The notes beneath the pieces are model-generated. The model saw nothing but the letters and a program-made list of their open reading frames with translations, was not told the origin of the DNA and searched no databases. From the NCBI GenBank assembly GCA_002317135.1, contig DCIX01000019.1, positions 1 through 51,145 of the forward strand: a stretch of 51,145 nucleotides of DNA, in the 5' to 3' direction. Below, one piece after another: positions 17,607 to 25,158 of this stretch; the first letter of the stretch is position 1; each line of letters begins with the position of its first letter. A program made the position numbers and the translations under genes. Source of the stretch: Bacteroidales bacterium UBA1715 (GTDB lineage Bacteria; Bacteroidota; Bacteroidia; Bacteroidales; UBA1715).

Positions 17607-17636
17607 TTTGCAAGTTTTGCTTTTTTATTATCTTTG
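17607..17636 (+). promoter_or_regulatory. Promoter of the PpiD-like gene
   Basis: TTTG at 17607-17610 and TATCTTTG at 17629-17636 with 18 bases between them match the phylum consensus. The start codon is at 17683, leaving a leader of about 40 bases. Confidence 0.75.
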
Positions 17637-17682
17637 CCAACTTGAAAATATGAACTAAACAAAAAAGAAATAGATATTTATT

Positions 17683-19794
17683 ATGGCGGCTATTCAATCT
17701 TTACGCAAAAATTCGTGGATTTTAACATTAGTAATTGGTTTGGCACTTCTTGCCTTCATCGTAACAGGTCTAGATACATCTCTTTTCTCCTCGAGACAAA
17801 GTAATGTTGTTGCAAAGATAAACGGTGAAGAATTTACATACGATGAATACTATTCTATGTATGAAATGTTGGAAAACCAACAAAAAAGCAATGGACAAGA
17901 GTTGTCGAATTCGCAAAGAGAACAATTACATACAATGGCTTGGAGACAATTCTTGACAGGTAAATTGTTCGAAAAAGCATATTCTAATCTTGGAATTAGT
18001 GAATATAAGTCATACTTGAATATGCAAGGTATTTCTGATGACGAAATTCAAGATATTACTGTAGGTGAAAATATTGATCCAGAATTACAATATTATTTTA
18101 GAAACCCACAAACAGGACAATTCGATAAAGATGTTTTGTTGAATGTGTTGAGTAATTTGTCTGCTGCAAAAGAAAATAATCCAGAGTTCTATGAAAGTTG
18201 GGTTCAATTTGAAAAAACATTGCATGAAAATACATTGCGTAGAAAATATGTTTCTTTAGTTGCCAATGGTGTTTATGTGACTAAATTGGACGCTGAAGAT
18301 ATTGCTACTTCGAAAAATGAACAATTTACAATTGAATATGTGAAGTTGCCTTATGAAGATATCGCTGATTCTTCAATTGTTGTGAAGGATTCTGAATTAG
18401 CATCTTTCTATAAAACAATAAAGAATGAAAAGCGTTTCAAAAGAGAAAAAGGTGTAGCTTTAAATTACGTTACATTTGATATTCTTCCAACTTCTGATGA
18501 TATTAAGGCTGTTGAAAATGCAGTTGTGGCAAAAGCAGAGGATTTCAAGAATACGAAAAACGAAAAATTGTTCTTAAACTTAAATTCAGATGTTGCTTTT
18601 GATGCTAACTATTATAAGAAAGGTTCTTTAGCTGCATCGGTTGATTCATTTGCTTTCTCTGGCTCTATTGGTGATATAACTCCAGTATACTTTGAAAACA
18701 ATAGTTATAATATTGCGAAAATCTCTGATATTCGTTTAGGTGCAGATTCAGCAAAAGTTCAACATATACTTGTGACTTCAGAAAATGCTTATAATGTTGT
18801 AGATAGTTTGAAGAAAGTTGTTGAGAACGGTGGCGATTTCGCTGCATTGGCAAAACAATATTCTGCAGACTCCGCTTCTGCTGTAAATGGTGGCTTAATT
18901 GACTGGTTCCAAGAAGGCCAAATGGTACGCTCATTCCAAGATTCTAGTTTCTTTGGAAATGTAAATGGTTTATATATTGTTCCTTCTCAATATGGTGTTC
19001 ACTTAGTGAAAATCTTAGCACAAGGTCCTAAATCTAAACGAGTTCAAGTACAAGTATTATCAAAAGCAGTTACCTATTCTCAACAAACTCGTTCAAAAGT
19101 TTATCAAAATGCTGTGAAATTTGTTTCTGAGAACAGAACAAAAGAACAATTTGAAGCTACAATTGAGGCAGATCAATCATTGATTATGAGAACTGCCACA
19201 ACAGAGGAAAATCAACGATTGTTGCCTGGTATTGATGATTCAAGACAAGTAATTCGTTGGGCTCATCAAAATAAGAAAAAAGTAGGAGAGGTTTCTGAAA
19301 TTTTCCGTTGCGGCGATAGATTTGTTGTTGCTGTAATTGATAAGGTTTTAGAAGAAGGCGTTCAATCTTTGGATGAGGTTAAGGACGTTGTAAAAGTAGA
19401 GTTCATAAATGAACAAAAGAAAAAACAATTACTTGCAGAGTTGAAAAATGTAGATTGTTCAAGTGTTGCTTCTGTAGCACAAGCAAAATCAAAAACAGTA
19501 GAAGAATCAGCAAATCTTTCTTATGCTTCTATGAGTGGTCCAAATATTGGTTTTGAACCAGCTGTATTTGCAACTCTTTCAACTATGGAAAAAGGAGCTG
19601 TTTCTAAACCAATTGCTGGCGAACGCGGTGTATATGTTGCACAAGTAACAGCAAAACAAACAGCAGATGTTACTACTGCAGAAAAAGAAAAAGAAGTTCT
19701 TAAACAACGTGCTTCATCTGTAATGACAAATAGTATCTATAAAATTTTGGAAGACGGTTCTGATATAGAAGATAATAGAATTAATTTTAACTAG
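17683..19794 (+). CDS. PpiD/SurA-like peptidyl-prolyl isomerase
   Basis: A 703-residue membrane-anchored periplasmic chaperone. One N-terminal membrane segment (about 10-30, WILTLVIGLALLAFIVTGLD) is followed by the SurA N-terminal domain (AKINGEEFTYDEYYSMYE). A parvulin rotamase domain covers about 357-450 (VQHILVTSENAYNVVDSLKK, the GGDFAALAKQYSADSAS and GGLIDWF motifs, then YGVHLVKI). A second, degenerate parvulin-like repeat may exist at about 540-680. PpiD helps newly exported outer-membrane proteins fold. The layout matches Bacteroidales PpiD of about 700 residues. Confidence 0.92.
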   Translation: MAAIQSLRKNSWILTLVIGLALLAFIVTGLDTSLFSSRQSNVVAKINGEEFTYDEYYSMYEMLENQQKSNGQELSNSQREQLHTMAWRQFLTGKLFEKAYSNLGISEYKSYLNMQGISDDEIQDITVGENIDPELQYYFRNPQTGQFDKDVLLNVLSNLSAAKENNPEFYESWVQFEKTLHENTLRRKYVSLVANGVYVTKLDAEDIATSKNEQFTIEYVKLPYEDIADSSIVVKDSELASFYKTIKNEKRFKREKGVALNYVTFDILPTSDDIKAVENAVVAKAEDFKNTKNEKLFLNLNSDVAFDANYYKKGSLAASVDSFAFSGSIGDITPVYFENNSYNIAKISDIRLGADSAKVQHILVTSENAYNVVDSLKKVVENGGDFAALAKQYSADSASAVNGGLIDWFQEGQMVRSFQDSSFFGNVNGLYIVPSQYGVHLVKILAQGPKSKRVQVQVLSKAVTYSQQTRSKVYQNAVKFVSENRTKEQFEATIEADQSLIMRTATTEENQRLLPGIDDSRQVIRWAHQNKKKVGEVSEIFRCGDRFVVAVIDKVLEEGVQSLDEVKDVVKVEFINEQKKKQLLAELKNVDCSSVASVAQAKSKTVEESANLSYASMSGPNIGFEPAVFATLSTMEKGAVSKPIAGERGVYVAQVTAKQTADVTTAEKEKEVLKQRASSVMTNSIYKILEDGSDIEDNRINFN

Positions 19795-19818
19795 TTATTC
19801 TAAGTTCTAAAAAAAGTT

Positions 19819-19826
19819 TATATTTG
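19819..19826 (+). promoter_or_regulatory. -7 box of the 19871 lipoprotein gene
   Basis: TATATTTG at 19819-19826 matches the -7 consensus and is placed about 45 bases before the start codon. No good -33 element is seen at the expected distance, so this is a partial match. Confidence 0.45.
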
Positions 19827-19870
19827 CTTACTGTCAAAAAATAGATTTATATAATTAAAATTTAGTGACA

Positions 19871-20593
19871 ATGAAGAACTATTTCGCATCGGCTCTTGTG
19901 CTAGTAGGCTTTGGCGCATTGATACTATCTTCTTGTAAAAAAACAGAAGAATGTCTTGATTGTAAAATTGAAGGACTAGTAAAAACAACAATTATTCCGG
20001 ATACAGCAACTCCTAATAAGACAATAACTGTGTATCCGGTAATGACTCCAAGTAATCACCCTATGTGTGATTCTATGGCGTATAGTCCAATGATGGGTGC
20101 GTATGTGTATCCATATATGGTACACAAAGATTTCCAAAAGTTGTGTACTGTAAAAGAAGCACAAGATTCATTGAAAGCAGGTAATGATACAGCTTGTCCT
20201 TGTCGTGTGAATCCAGATACAGCATTTAATGATGATAAGAACTCTTATTTCCATATAGGTGGAATTACTAATTTCCCATACAATCGATTAATTATTAAGA
20301 CTACTGAGGATACAACAAAAATGCGTGTTTATTCTGATTATGATAACAAGAATAACTTGTTTATCGGTGAGGTTGCTATGGATACGACATTAGGTTACTA
20401 TGAATGGAATAACACAAAACCATTAACTTCAGGTGTGTACTCTTATATGTTGGTTTTGTATAAAGAAGAACAACATTTTACTCAAATCGGCGATACTATA
20501 AAAGGTAAATTTGCAATTATTAGAAACGATAGATTCAAGAATAGATATTGCAAAGAACAAGCATTTGACGAAGGAGATAATTTATTGAAGTAA
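19871..20593 (+). CDS. Lipoprotein, unknown
   Basis: A 240-residue lipoprotein. The start is taken as the ATG at 19871; the upstream GTG at 19865 would add two residues. The lipobox LILSSC puts the lipidated Cys at about residue 22, followed by KKTEECLDCKIEGL. The body has several Cys (LDC, MCD, LCT, CPC, YCK) and predicted beta strands (YEWNNTKPLTSGVYSYMLVLYKEEQHF). No family is recognised. It is flanked by its own promoter and the HU promoter, so it is probably monocistronic. Confidence 0.75.
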   Translation: MKNYFASALVLVGFGALILSSCKKTEECLDCKIEGLVKTTIIPDTATPNKTITVYPVMTPSNHPMCDSMAYSPMMGAYVYPYMVHKDFQKLCTVKEAQDSLKAGNDTACPCRVNPDTAFNDDKNSYFHIGGITNFPYNRLIIKTTEDTTKMRVYSDYDNKNNLFIGEVAMDTTLGYYEWNNTKPLTSGVYSYMLVLYKEEQHFTQIGDTIKGKFAIIRNDRFKNRYCKEQAFDEGDNLLK

Positions 20594-20611
20594 AAAATAC
20601 ACTTGTAATAT

Positions 20612-20641
20612 TTTGATAATTAAATAATAAGTGTACATTTG
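20612..20641 (+). promoter_or_regulatory. Promoter of the HU gene
   Basis: TTTG at 20612-20615 and TACATTTG at 20634-20641 are 18 bases apart, a full consensus match. The ATG is at 20694. Confidence 0.75.
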
Positions 20642-20693
20642 CACATCTTTTGAAAAAGGATTTTATAATAATAATAATATAAAAAATAAAGAA

Positions 20694-20978
20694 ATGACAA
20701 AGGCTGATATCGTAAACGAAGTTTCGAAAAAAACAGGCATCGAAAAAGTTGTAGTTCAAAGAGCCCTAGAATCTTCGATGGAAGCAATTAAGAAATCTTT
20801 GAAAGAAAACAACAATGTTTATTTGAGAGGATTTGGAAGTTTTGTAGTTAAAAAACGTGCAGAAAAAACAGCTCGTAACATTACTAAGAATACTACAATT
20901 AAGATTCCAGCTCATAATGTTCCTGATTTCAAACCAGCAAAAACATTTATGAATTTAGTTAAAAATAACGTAAAATAA
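20694..20978 (+). CDS. HU-family DNA-binding protein
   Basis: A 94-residue nucleoid protein. MTKADIVNEVSKKTGIEKVVVQRALESSMEAIKKSL is the helical dimer core, GFGSFVVKKRAEKTARNITKNTTIKIPAHNVPDFKPAK carries the beta arm (with P in the IPAHN tip region) and the final helix FMNLVKN. The ATG at 20694 gives the standard HU start; a longer in-frame start would include the -7 promoter box. It is followed after 15 bases by the 29-residue basic gene and then RNase G. Confidence 0.95.
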   Translation: MTKADIVNEVSKKTGIEKVVVQRALESSMEAIKKSLKENNNVYLRGFGSFVVKKRAEKTARNITKNTTIKIPAHNVPDFKPAKTFMNLVKNNVK

Positions 20979-20980
20979 TT

Positions 20981-20985
20981 GGAGG
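20981..20985 (+). promoter_or_regulatory. Strong Shine-Dalgarno GGAGG
   Basis: GGAGG lies eight bases before the ATG of the 29-residue gene. I noticed no comparable Shine-Dalgarno sequence before other genes of the window, as expected in Bacteroidota. Confidence 0.8.
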
Positions 20986-20993
20986 ATTAAGTT

Positions 20994-21083
20994 ATGCCAA
21001 ACGGAAAAAAACATAAACGCCATAAAATGGCTACACACAAAAGAAAAAAACGCCTAAGAAAGAATCGTCATAAGAAGAAATAA
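20994..21083 (+). CDS. 29-residue very basic protein, probable ribosome-associated (COX24/mS38-like)
   Basis: Short gene encoding MPNGKKHKRHKMATHKR followed by KKRLRKNRHKKK, with 20 Lys/Arg/His... rich residues and no acidic residue. The pattern G-K-K-x-K-R-H-K-x-A-T-H-K-R-K-K-R-x-R-K-N-R-H-K-K-K is, from memory, conserved across Bacteroidota and resembles the AURKAIP1/COX24 domain of the mitochondrial small-subunit protein mS38. A ribosomal location is therefore likely but not shown here. The gene lies between HU and RNase G and is preceded by a strong Shine-Dalgarno. Confidence 0.8.
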   Translation: MPNGKKHKRHKMATHKRKKRLRKNRHKKK

Positions 21084-21128
21084 TTGTAGAGTTATTTCTA
21101 TAAATTCTTAAGTTTTTACATTATAGAG

Positions 21129-21160
21129 ATCCATTATTGATTCAATAATGGATTTCTTTT
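21129..21160 (+). terminator. Hairpin with T-rich tail before RNase G (terminator or attenuator)
   Basis: ATCCATTATTG (21129-21139) and CAATAATGGAT (21143-21153) form a perfect 11-bp stem with an ATT loop, followed by TTCTTTT. It lies between the 29-residue gene and the RNase G start at 21173, with no promoter visible after it. It may therefore partly terminate or regulate RNase G expression. Confidence 0.65.
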
Positions 21161-21172
21161 AATACATAAATC

Positions 21173-22726
21173 GTGAGTAAGGGAATAGTTATTCGAGGAA
21201 GAGAAAAGTCTGTTGATATAGCATTGTTGGAAAATTCTAAATTGCTTGAGGTTGTTTCTAGCAATAATGAATGCAATTTTGCTGTAGGGGACATTTATCT
21301 TGCCAAGGTAAAAAAAATAATGCCTTCTCTTAATGCCATTTTCGTAAATGTTGGTTACGAACATGCTGCATTTTTACATTACAATGACCTCGGTCCACAA
21401 TTTGAGTCTTTCCATAATTATTTGAAAAATGTTGCAGAAGGAAGACCAAATGAGTTGTTTGAATCTATATCTCTCGAGCCGGAAATAGATAAAAACGGTG
21501 TCGTTACGGATTTGTTTCATCTTAATGAATTGATTTTGGTTCAAGTTGCTAAAGAACCGATATCGACAAAAGGACCAAAACTTACATCAGAAATATCGTT
21601 AGCGGGAAGAAATATCATATTGCTACCGTTTTCAAATAAAATTTCAATTTCTCAGAAAATTGAATCTTCGGAGGAGAGAAATCGACTTCGTAAAATCACA
21701 AAAAATCTGTTGCCAAATAATTATGGTGTAATTATTCGAACAGCAGCAGCAGGATGTGATGTTGAAACACTTGAAAAAGAAATTATAGAGTTGACTCAAA
21801 AATGGAGTGCTATTCTTGTAAAAATAAAAGAGGCACGTAATAAAACTCCGTATTTGGTTCAAAGAGAAGTTGATAGAGTCTCATCTTTGTTGAGAGATGT
21901 TTATAATCCGTCTTTTTCTGAAATTGTTGTTGATACGCAGGAATTATATGAAGAAGTAAAAAGTTATATTGCTAGCATCTCTCCAGAAAATGAAGGACTT
22001 GTGAAATTATACACTGCTGGTCCTCCTATTTTTGAGCAATATGGAATAGAACGTCAAATAAAAAGTTCTTTTGGCAAAACTGTTCCTGTAAAATGTGGTG
22101 CCTATTTGATTATTGAGAAAACGGAGGCGTTGCATGTAATAGATGTAAACAGTGGTAATAGAACAAAGGCCGATAAGGATCAGGAAGGGAATGCTATTGA
22201 AGTAAATATTGCTTCTGCATTGGAAATTGCACGCCAAATTCGTTTGCGCGATTTGGGTGGAATTGTAATTGTTGATTTCATTGATATGAAAGATAATGAT
22301 AATAAAAATCTTTTATATGAAACGATGAAGGAGGCAATGGCGGACGATAGAGCAAAACATAACATCTTGCCACTGTCTAAGTTTGGTTTAATGCAGATAA
22401 CTCGTCAGAGAGTGCGCCCAGAACAAAAAATAAATACAAACGAAGTTTGTCCTTCTTGTAAAGGAACAGGAACGATTTCGCCAAGTATAAATTTTGTTCA
22501 GGAAATAGAAAATGAAATTTCTTATATAGTTCAGAATACTCCATATAAGAAAATTGTTGTAAAAACACATCCATATATTGCTTCATATATAAAGAAAGGT
22601 TTGTTCTCGATTGAGTTTCAGTGGAAGCGAAAATATGGTTTTGGTATTAAGGTTATGGAATCAAATGAAAATGCCTTTATGGAATACAAGTTTGAAACTC
22701 CCGATCATGAAGAAATAATTTATTAA
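21173..22726 (+). CDS. rng: Ribonuclease G (RNase E/G family)
   Basis: Endoribonuclease for rRNA maturation and mRNA turnover, 517 residues. The GTG start is used because the product begins MSKGIVIRGREKSVDIALLE as in the family. An S1 RNA-binding domain spans about 38-125 (GDIYLAKVKKIMPSLNAIFVNVGYEHAAFLH). The two catalytic, Mg-binding aspartates are Asp324 (HVIDVNSG) and Asp368 (VDFIDMKD). The Zn-link cysteines are Cys426 and Cys429 (CPSCKGTG). These match E. coli RNase E D303, D346, C404 and C407. It lacks the long C-terminal scaffold, hence RNase G type. Confidence 0.95.
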   Translation: MSKGIVIRGREKSVDIALLENSKLLEVVSSNNECNFAVGDIYLAKVKKIMPSLNAIFVNVGYEHAAFLHYNDLGPQFESFHNYLKNVAEGRPNELFESISLEPEIDKNGVVTDLFHLNELILVQVAKEPISTKGPKLTSEISLAGRNIILLPFSNKISISQKIESSEERNRLRKITKNLLPNNYGVIIRTAAAGCDVETLEKEIIELTQKWSAILVKIKEARNKTPYLVQREVDRVSSLLRDVYNPSFSEIVVDTQELYEEVKSYIASISPENEGLVKLYTAGPPIFEQYGIERQIKSSFGKTVPVKCGAYLIIEKTEALHVIDVNSGNRTKADKDQEGNAIEVNIASALEIARQIRLRDLGGIVIVDFIDMKDNDNKNLLYETMKEAMADDRAKHNILPLSKFGLMQITRQRVRPEQKINTNEVCPSCKGTGTISPSINFVQEIENEISYIVQNTPYKKIVVKTHPYIASYIKKGLFSIEFQWKRKYGFGIKVMESNENAFMEYKFETPDHEEIIY

Positions 22727-22737
22727 AATTGCTTGAT

Positions 22738-23607
22738 ATGAAAAAAATAGCAGTTCTTTTTGTGATGTTTATTGCTGCATTTTCAGTTAATGCACAGACA
22801 TTAAACTATATGGATGCCAACGGAAAGAAACAAGGTAAATGGTTGGTGAAATATCCAAATGGAAATATAAAAATGGAAGGCTATTTTAAAAACAATACGC
22901 CTGTTGGTACCTTGAAAAAATACCATGAAAATGGTATGTTGAAATTTGAAATGATATATGATACAAAGGATACTAACTCTGTTCAAGTTAGCATGTATGA
23001 TGTCTCTGGTGAATTGTCTGCAAAAGGTGCATATTATGCAAAAAAGAAAAATGGTTTGTGGCAATATTATGGAGAGAAAGACAAAGTGATAATGGAAGAA
23101 ACCTATAATCACGGTATGTTGGACGGAAAAAGTGTTGTGTATTGGCAAACCCAGGAAAATCAACCAATGGAGATAAAAAACTGGAAGGACAGTTTAAAAG
23201 ATGGTGAATGGATTTGGTTTTATGAAGACGGAAAGATTCGTCAAAAAGCAAAATATAAGGAAGATAAGCTTGACGGTGAATTTAAAGTATTCTTTTCTGA
23301 TGGACTCTGCCATATTGATGGGAAATATAGTGAAAATGTTCGCGATGGACTTTGGCAATATTTTAAAGAAGATGGATCACTACAAATTAGAATAGAGTAC
23401 AATAAAGGAAAAATTGTAAATGAGGATGAATATGAACGTATGGAAACAAAGATGATTGACGAAGAGATTCTTGGTCAAGAAGGTAAACATGTTGATCCTC
23501 AGGATTATTTAGACAACCCAGAAGCATACATTTTTGGCTCTCAAAGTGTAGAAGAACAAGCACCTGCGCCAAAAGCAAAGAAGAATAAAGAGAAAAAAAA
23601 GAAATAA
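22738..23607 (+). CDS. Exported MORN-repeat protein
   Basis: A 289-residue protein with signal peptide (ending SVNAQ). The mature part consists of about eight MORN/toxin-antitoxin MORN-variant repeats of roughly 22 residues, for example GKWLVKYPNGNIKMEGYFKNN, GLWQYYGEKDKVIMEETYNHG, GEWIWFYEDGKIRQKAKYKED and GLWQYFKEDGSLQIRIEYNKG. A Lys-rich tail (KAKKNKEKKKK) ends it. The ATG at 22738, not the upstream TTG, begins the signal peptide. It starts 11 bases after rng and is probably cotranscribed. The role is unknown; MORN-variant proteins of Bacteroidota are usually periplasmic or outer-membrane associated. Confidence 0.85.
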   Translation: MKKIAVLFVMFIAAFSVNAQTLNYMDANGKKQGKWLVKYPNGNIKMEGYFKNNTPVGTLKKYHENGMLKFEMIYDTKDTNSVQVSMYDVSGELSAKGAYYAKKKNGLWQYYGEKDKVIMEETYNHGMLDGKSVVYWQTQENQPMEIKNWKDSLKDGEWIWFYEDGKIRQKAKYKEDKLDGEFKVFFSDGLCHIDGKYSENVRDGLWQYFKEDGSLQIRIEYNKGKIVNEDEYERMETKMIDEEILGQEGKHVDPQDYLDNPEAYIFGSQSVEEQAPAPKAKKNKEKKKK

Positions 23608-23609
23608 GT

Positions 23610-23638
23610 TTGAAGATTAAATATTTTGTGTATCTTTG
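23610..23638 (+). promoter_or_regulatory. Promoter of the L31 gene
   Basis: TTG at 23610-23612 and TATCTTTG at 23631-23638 (18-base spacer) match the consensus; the ATG is at 23678. Confidence 0.75.
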
Positions 23639-23677
23639 CCACACGAAAAAATAAGGAAGTAATTTAATACAAAAGCA

Positions 23678-23947
23678 ATGAAAAAAGATATCCATCCAGA
23701 AAATTATCGCTTAGTTGCGTTTAAGGATATGTCAAACGAACAAGTTTTCATCACTCGTTCTTGTGCACCTTCAAAAGAAACTATTACAGTTGACGGCGTA
23801 GAATATCCTGTAATAAAATTGGAAATTTCAAGTTATTCACATCCATTCTTCACAGGTAAGATGAAATTTGTTGACACAGCTGGTCGTGTTGATAAATTCC
23901 GTAATAAATACAAAGCACACTACGAAAAAGTTGCTGCAAACAAATAG
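23678..23947 (+). CDS. rpmE2: 50S ribosomal protein L31 type B
   Basis: An 89-residue ribosomal protein. MKKDIHPENYRLVAFKDMSNEQVFITRSCAPS and the C-terminal SHPFFTGKMKFVDTAGRVDKFRNKY are diagnostic of bL31. It is the type B form because it lacks the Zn-binding C-x-C and C-x2-C cysteines and has the long insertion between the two halves. It has its own promoter and terminator. Confidence 0.96.
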   Translation: MKKDIHPENYRLVAFKDMSNEQVFITRSCAPSKETITVDGVEYPVIKLEISSYSHPFFTGKMKFVDTAGRVDKFRNKYKAHYEKVAANK

Positions 23948-23978
23948 TAGATTAAATTTGTTTTTCATAATATTTGGT

Positions 23979-24017
23979 AAATCCTTGTGTCTTTTGGTGC
24001 AAGGATTTATTTTTTTT
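23979..24017 (+). terminator. Terminator of the L31 gene
   Basis: AAATCCTTG (23979-23987) pairs with CAAGGATTT (24000-24008), with a 12-base loop and a run of eight T after it. The T-run also contains the -33 element of the next promoter. Confidence 0.85.
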
Positions 24018-24046
24018 GTAACCTAATTTGAGAATAATTATATTTG
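24015..24046 (+). promoter_or_regulatory. Promoter of the GlsB-like gene
   Basis: TTTG at 24015-24018 and TATATTTG at 24039-24046 (20-base spacer). The ATG follows at 24062. The -33 element overlaps the preceding terminator's T-run. Confidence 0.65.
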
Positions 24047-24061
24047 TAAAAAAATAAAGTT

Positions 24062-24304
24062 ATGTTAGGATTGATTATTTCATTATGTATTGGTGCTTTG
24101 GCTGGTTATCTTGGAAGTAAATTATTCAGCGGTGCAGGTAAAGGTTTACTAGTAAATCTTATTGTTGGTATTATTGGCGGTGCCATTGGTAACTGGTTGT
24201 TTGGTTTAGTTGGTGTAGGTGGTAATACGTTATTGTGGGAATTGATTAGCGCAACAATTGGTGCGATCGTATTTCTTTGGTTGATACGTTTGATTCAAAA
24301 ATAA
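24062..24304 (+). CDS. GlsB/YeaQ/YmgE-type small membrane protein
   Basis: An 80-residue protein with three Gly-rich hydrophobic helices (about 2-20, 29-48 and 55-77). The GALAGYLGSKLFSGAGKGLLVNLIVGIIGGAIGNWLFGLVG pattern is typical of the transglycosylase-associated (GlsB/YeaQ/YmgE) family. Family members are linked with general stress response; no enzymatic motif is present. It has its own promoter and is monocistronic, before the tRNA-Lys. Confidence 0.85.
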   Translation: MLGLIISLCIGALAGYLGSKLFSGAGKGLLVNLIVGIIGGAIGNWLFGLVGVGGNTLLWELISATIGAIVFLWLIRLIQK

Positions 24305-24346
24305 ATTATACGGCAAATGATTTTGTCGTGAATTGAATTTAGGCGT

Positions 24347-24386
24347 TTTGTTTTAGAAAGATTTTGTTCTTTTTCTAAACTTTTTC
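24347..24386 (+). terminator. Possible imperfect terminator of the GlsB-like gene
   Basis: TTTTAGAAAGA and TCTTTTTCTAAAC around 24349-24380 can form an imperfect AT-rich stem followed by CTTTTT. The stem has mismatches and low GC, so the call is weak. Confidence 0.35.
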
Positions 24387-24397
24387 AGAAAAAAGTC

Positions 24398-24426
24398 TTG
24401 ATTTATAAATAAAAATAATACTTTTG
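24398..24426 (+). promoter_or_regulatory. Promoter of tRNA-Lys
   Basis: TTG at 24398-24400 and TACTTTTG at 24419-24426 with an 18-base spacer. The tRNA begins at 24440, 13 bases after the -7 box, so transcription starts only a few bases before the mature 5' end. Confidence 0.75.
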
Positions 24427-24439
24427 CACCACCAAATAC

Positions 24440-24515
24440 GACTTCGTAGCTCAGTTGGTAGAGCAATTGACTCTTAATCAATGGGTCGAGGGTTCGAGCC
24501 CCTCCGAGGTCACCA
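24440..24515 (+). tRNA. tRNA-Lys (anticodon CTT)
   Basis: A 76-base cloverleaf. The acceptor stem is GACTTCG with CGAGGTC (one G-T pair), the D stem GCTC/GAGC, the anticodon stem ATTGA/TCAAT with loop CTCTTAA, and the T stem GAGGG/CCCTC with loop TTCGAGC. The anticodon is CTT at 24473-24475. The 3' CCA is encoded (ACCA at 24512-24515). Confidence 0.96.
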
Positions 24516-24548
24516 AGGCACTTGCAGATTTTGTGAGTGCCTTTTTTT
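24516..24548 (+). terminator. Terminator of tRNA-Lys
   Basis: AGGCACT (24516-24522) pairs with AGTGCCT (24536-24542), followed by T to 24548. It starts directly after the CCA end. Confidence 0.9.
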
Positions 24549-24571
24549 GTTGTTATGAAAGATTGAGAATA

Positions 24572-24591
24572 AAGACATATTTATATGTCTT
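24572..24591. other. AT-rich hairpin upstream of the L13 promoter
   Basis: AAGACATA and TATGTCTT form a perfect 8-bp stem with a TTTA loop. It lies about 40 bases upstream of the -33 element of the L13 promoter. It could be a protein-binding palindrome or a decayed terminator; no function can be assigned. Confidence 0.3.
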
Positions 24592-24629
24592 ATTGCAAAA
24601 ATGTTTTGAAAGAAAAATAGTACTTTTAG

Positions 24630-24659
24630 TTGGTGTAATCAAAATAATTATTATTTTTG
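24630..24659 (+). promoter_or_regulatory. Promoter of the L13-S9-S2-EF-Ts cluster
   Basis: TTG at 24630-24632 and TATTTTTG at 24652-24659 with 19 bases between them fit the consensus well. Confidence 0.75.
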
Positions 24660-24702
24660 CGTCCCGATTAATGGGAAAAGTATATAATTAAAACTAACAC
24701 AA
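24660..24702 (+). promoter_or_regulatory. 5' leader of L13 with small TCCC/GGGA hairpin
   Basis: The leader holds TCCC (24662-24665) and GGGA (24673-24676) around a GATTAAT loop, a 4-bp stem placed just after the expected transcription start. Ribosomal protein leaders for L13 have been described in Bacteroidia, as far as I recall; whether this hairpin belongs to that class cannot be judged here. Confidence 0.35.
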
Positions 24703-25146
24703 GTGGATACTGTAAGTTACAAGACAAAGTCGGCCAATAAGGCTACTGTAGAAAAGAAATGGTTCGTTGTGGATGCAACAGACCAAGTTGTAGGTAGATT
24801 GGCTTCTCAAATTGCAAAAATCGTGAGAGGCAAACACAAACCTTCATTTACTCCAAACGTGAATTGTGGTGATGCTGTTATCGTTGTTAACGCAGAAAAA
24901 ATCAAATTCACAGGTAAAAAAATGACAGATAAGGTATACATTCATCACACAATGTATCCTGGCGGTCAAAGAAGACAAACACCAGAGGATTTGATGGCTA
25001 AAGATCCTACTAGAATTATTAAGAATGCGGTTGCTGGAATGCTTCCAAAAAATTCTTTAGGTAGAGAATGCTTGAAGAATTTGTTTGTGTATGCAGGTCC
25101 AACTCACAACCAAGAAGCTCAACAACCAGAAGAATTAAAGTTTTAA
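24703..25146 (+). CDS. rplM: 50S ribosomal protein L13
   Basis: A 147-residue uL13. The N-terminus KKWFVVDATDQVVGRLASQIAKIVRGKHKPSFTPNVNCGD and the central YIHHTMYPGGQRRQTPEDL are diagnostic. A GTG start at 24703 is used, since no ATG lies between the promoter and the conserved region. It is followed after 12 bases by rpsI, the usual L13-S9 pair. Confidence 0.96.
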   Translation: MDTVSYKTKSANKATVEKKWFVVDATDQVVGRLASQIAKIVRGKHKPSFTPNVNCGDAVIVVNAEKIKFTGKKMTDKVYIHHTMYPGGQRRQTPEDLMAKDPTRIIKNAVAGMLPKNSLGRECLKNLFVYAGPTHNQEAQQPEELKF

Positions 25147-25158
25147 GATAGATAGACA

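Noticed and set aside
23579..23607. Lys-rich end of the MORN protein as a slippage site
   Set aside because: The A-rich run is in frame and ends at a normal stop codon; no alternative frame product is supported.
24455..24691. Open frame running through tRNA-Lys
   Set aside because: It is read through the tRNA, its terminator and the L13 promoter; no coding pattern.
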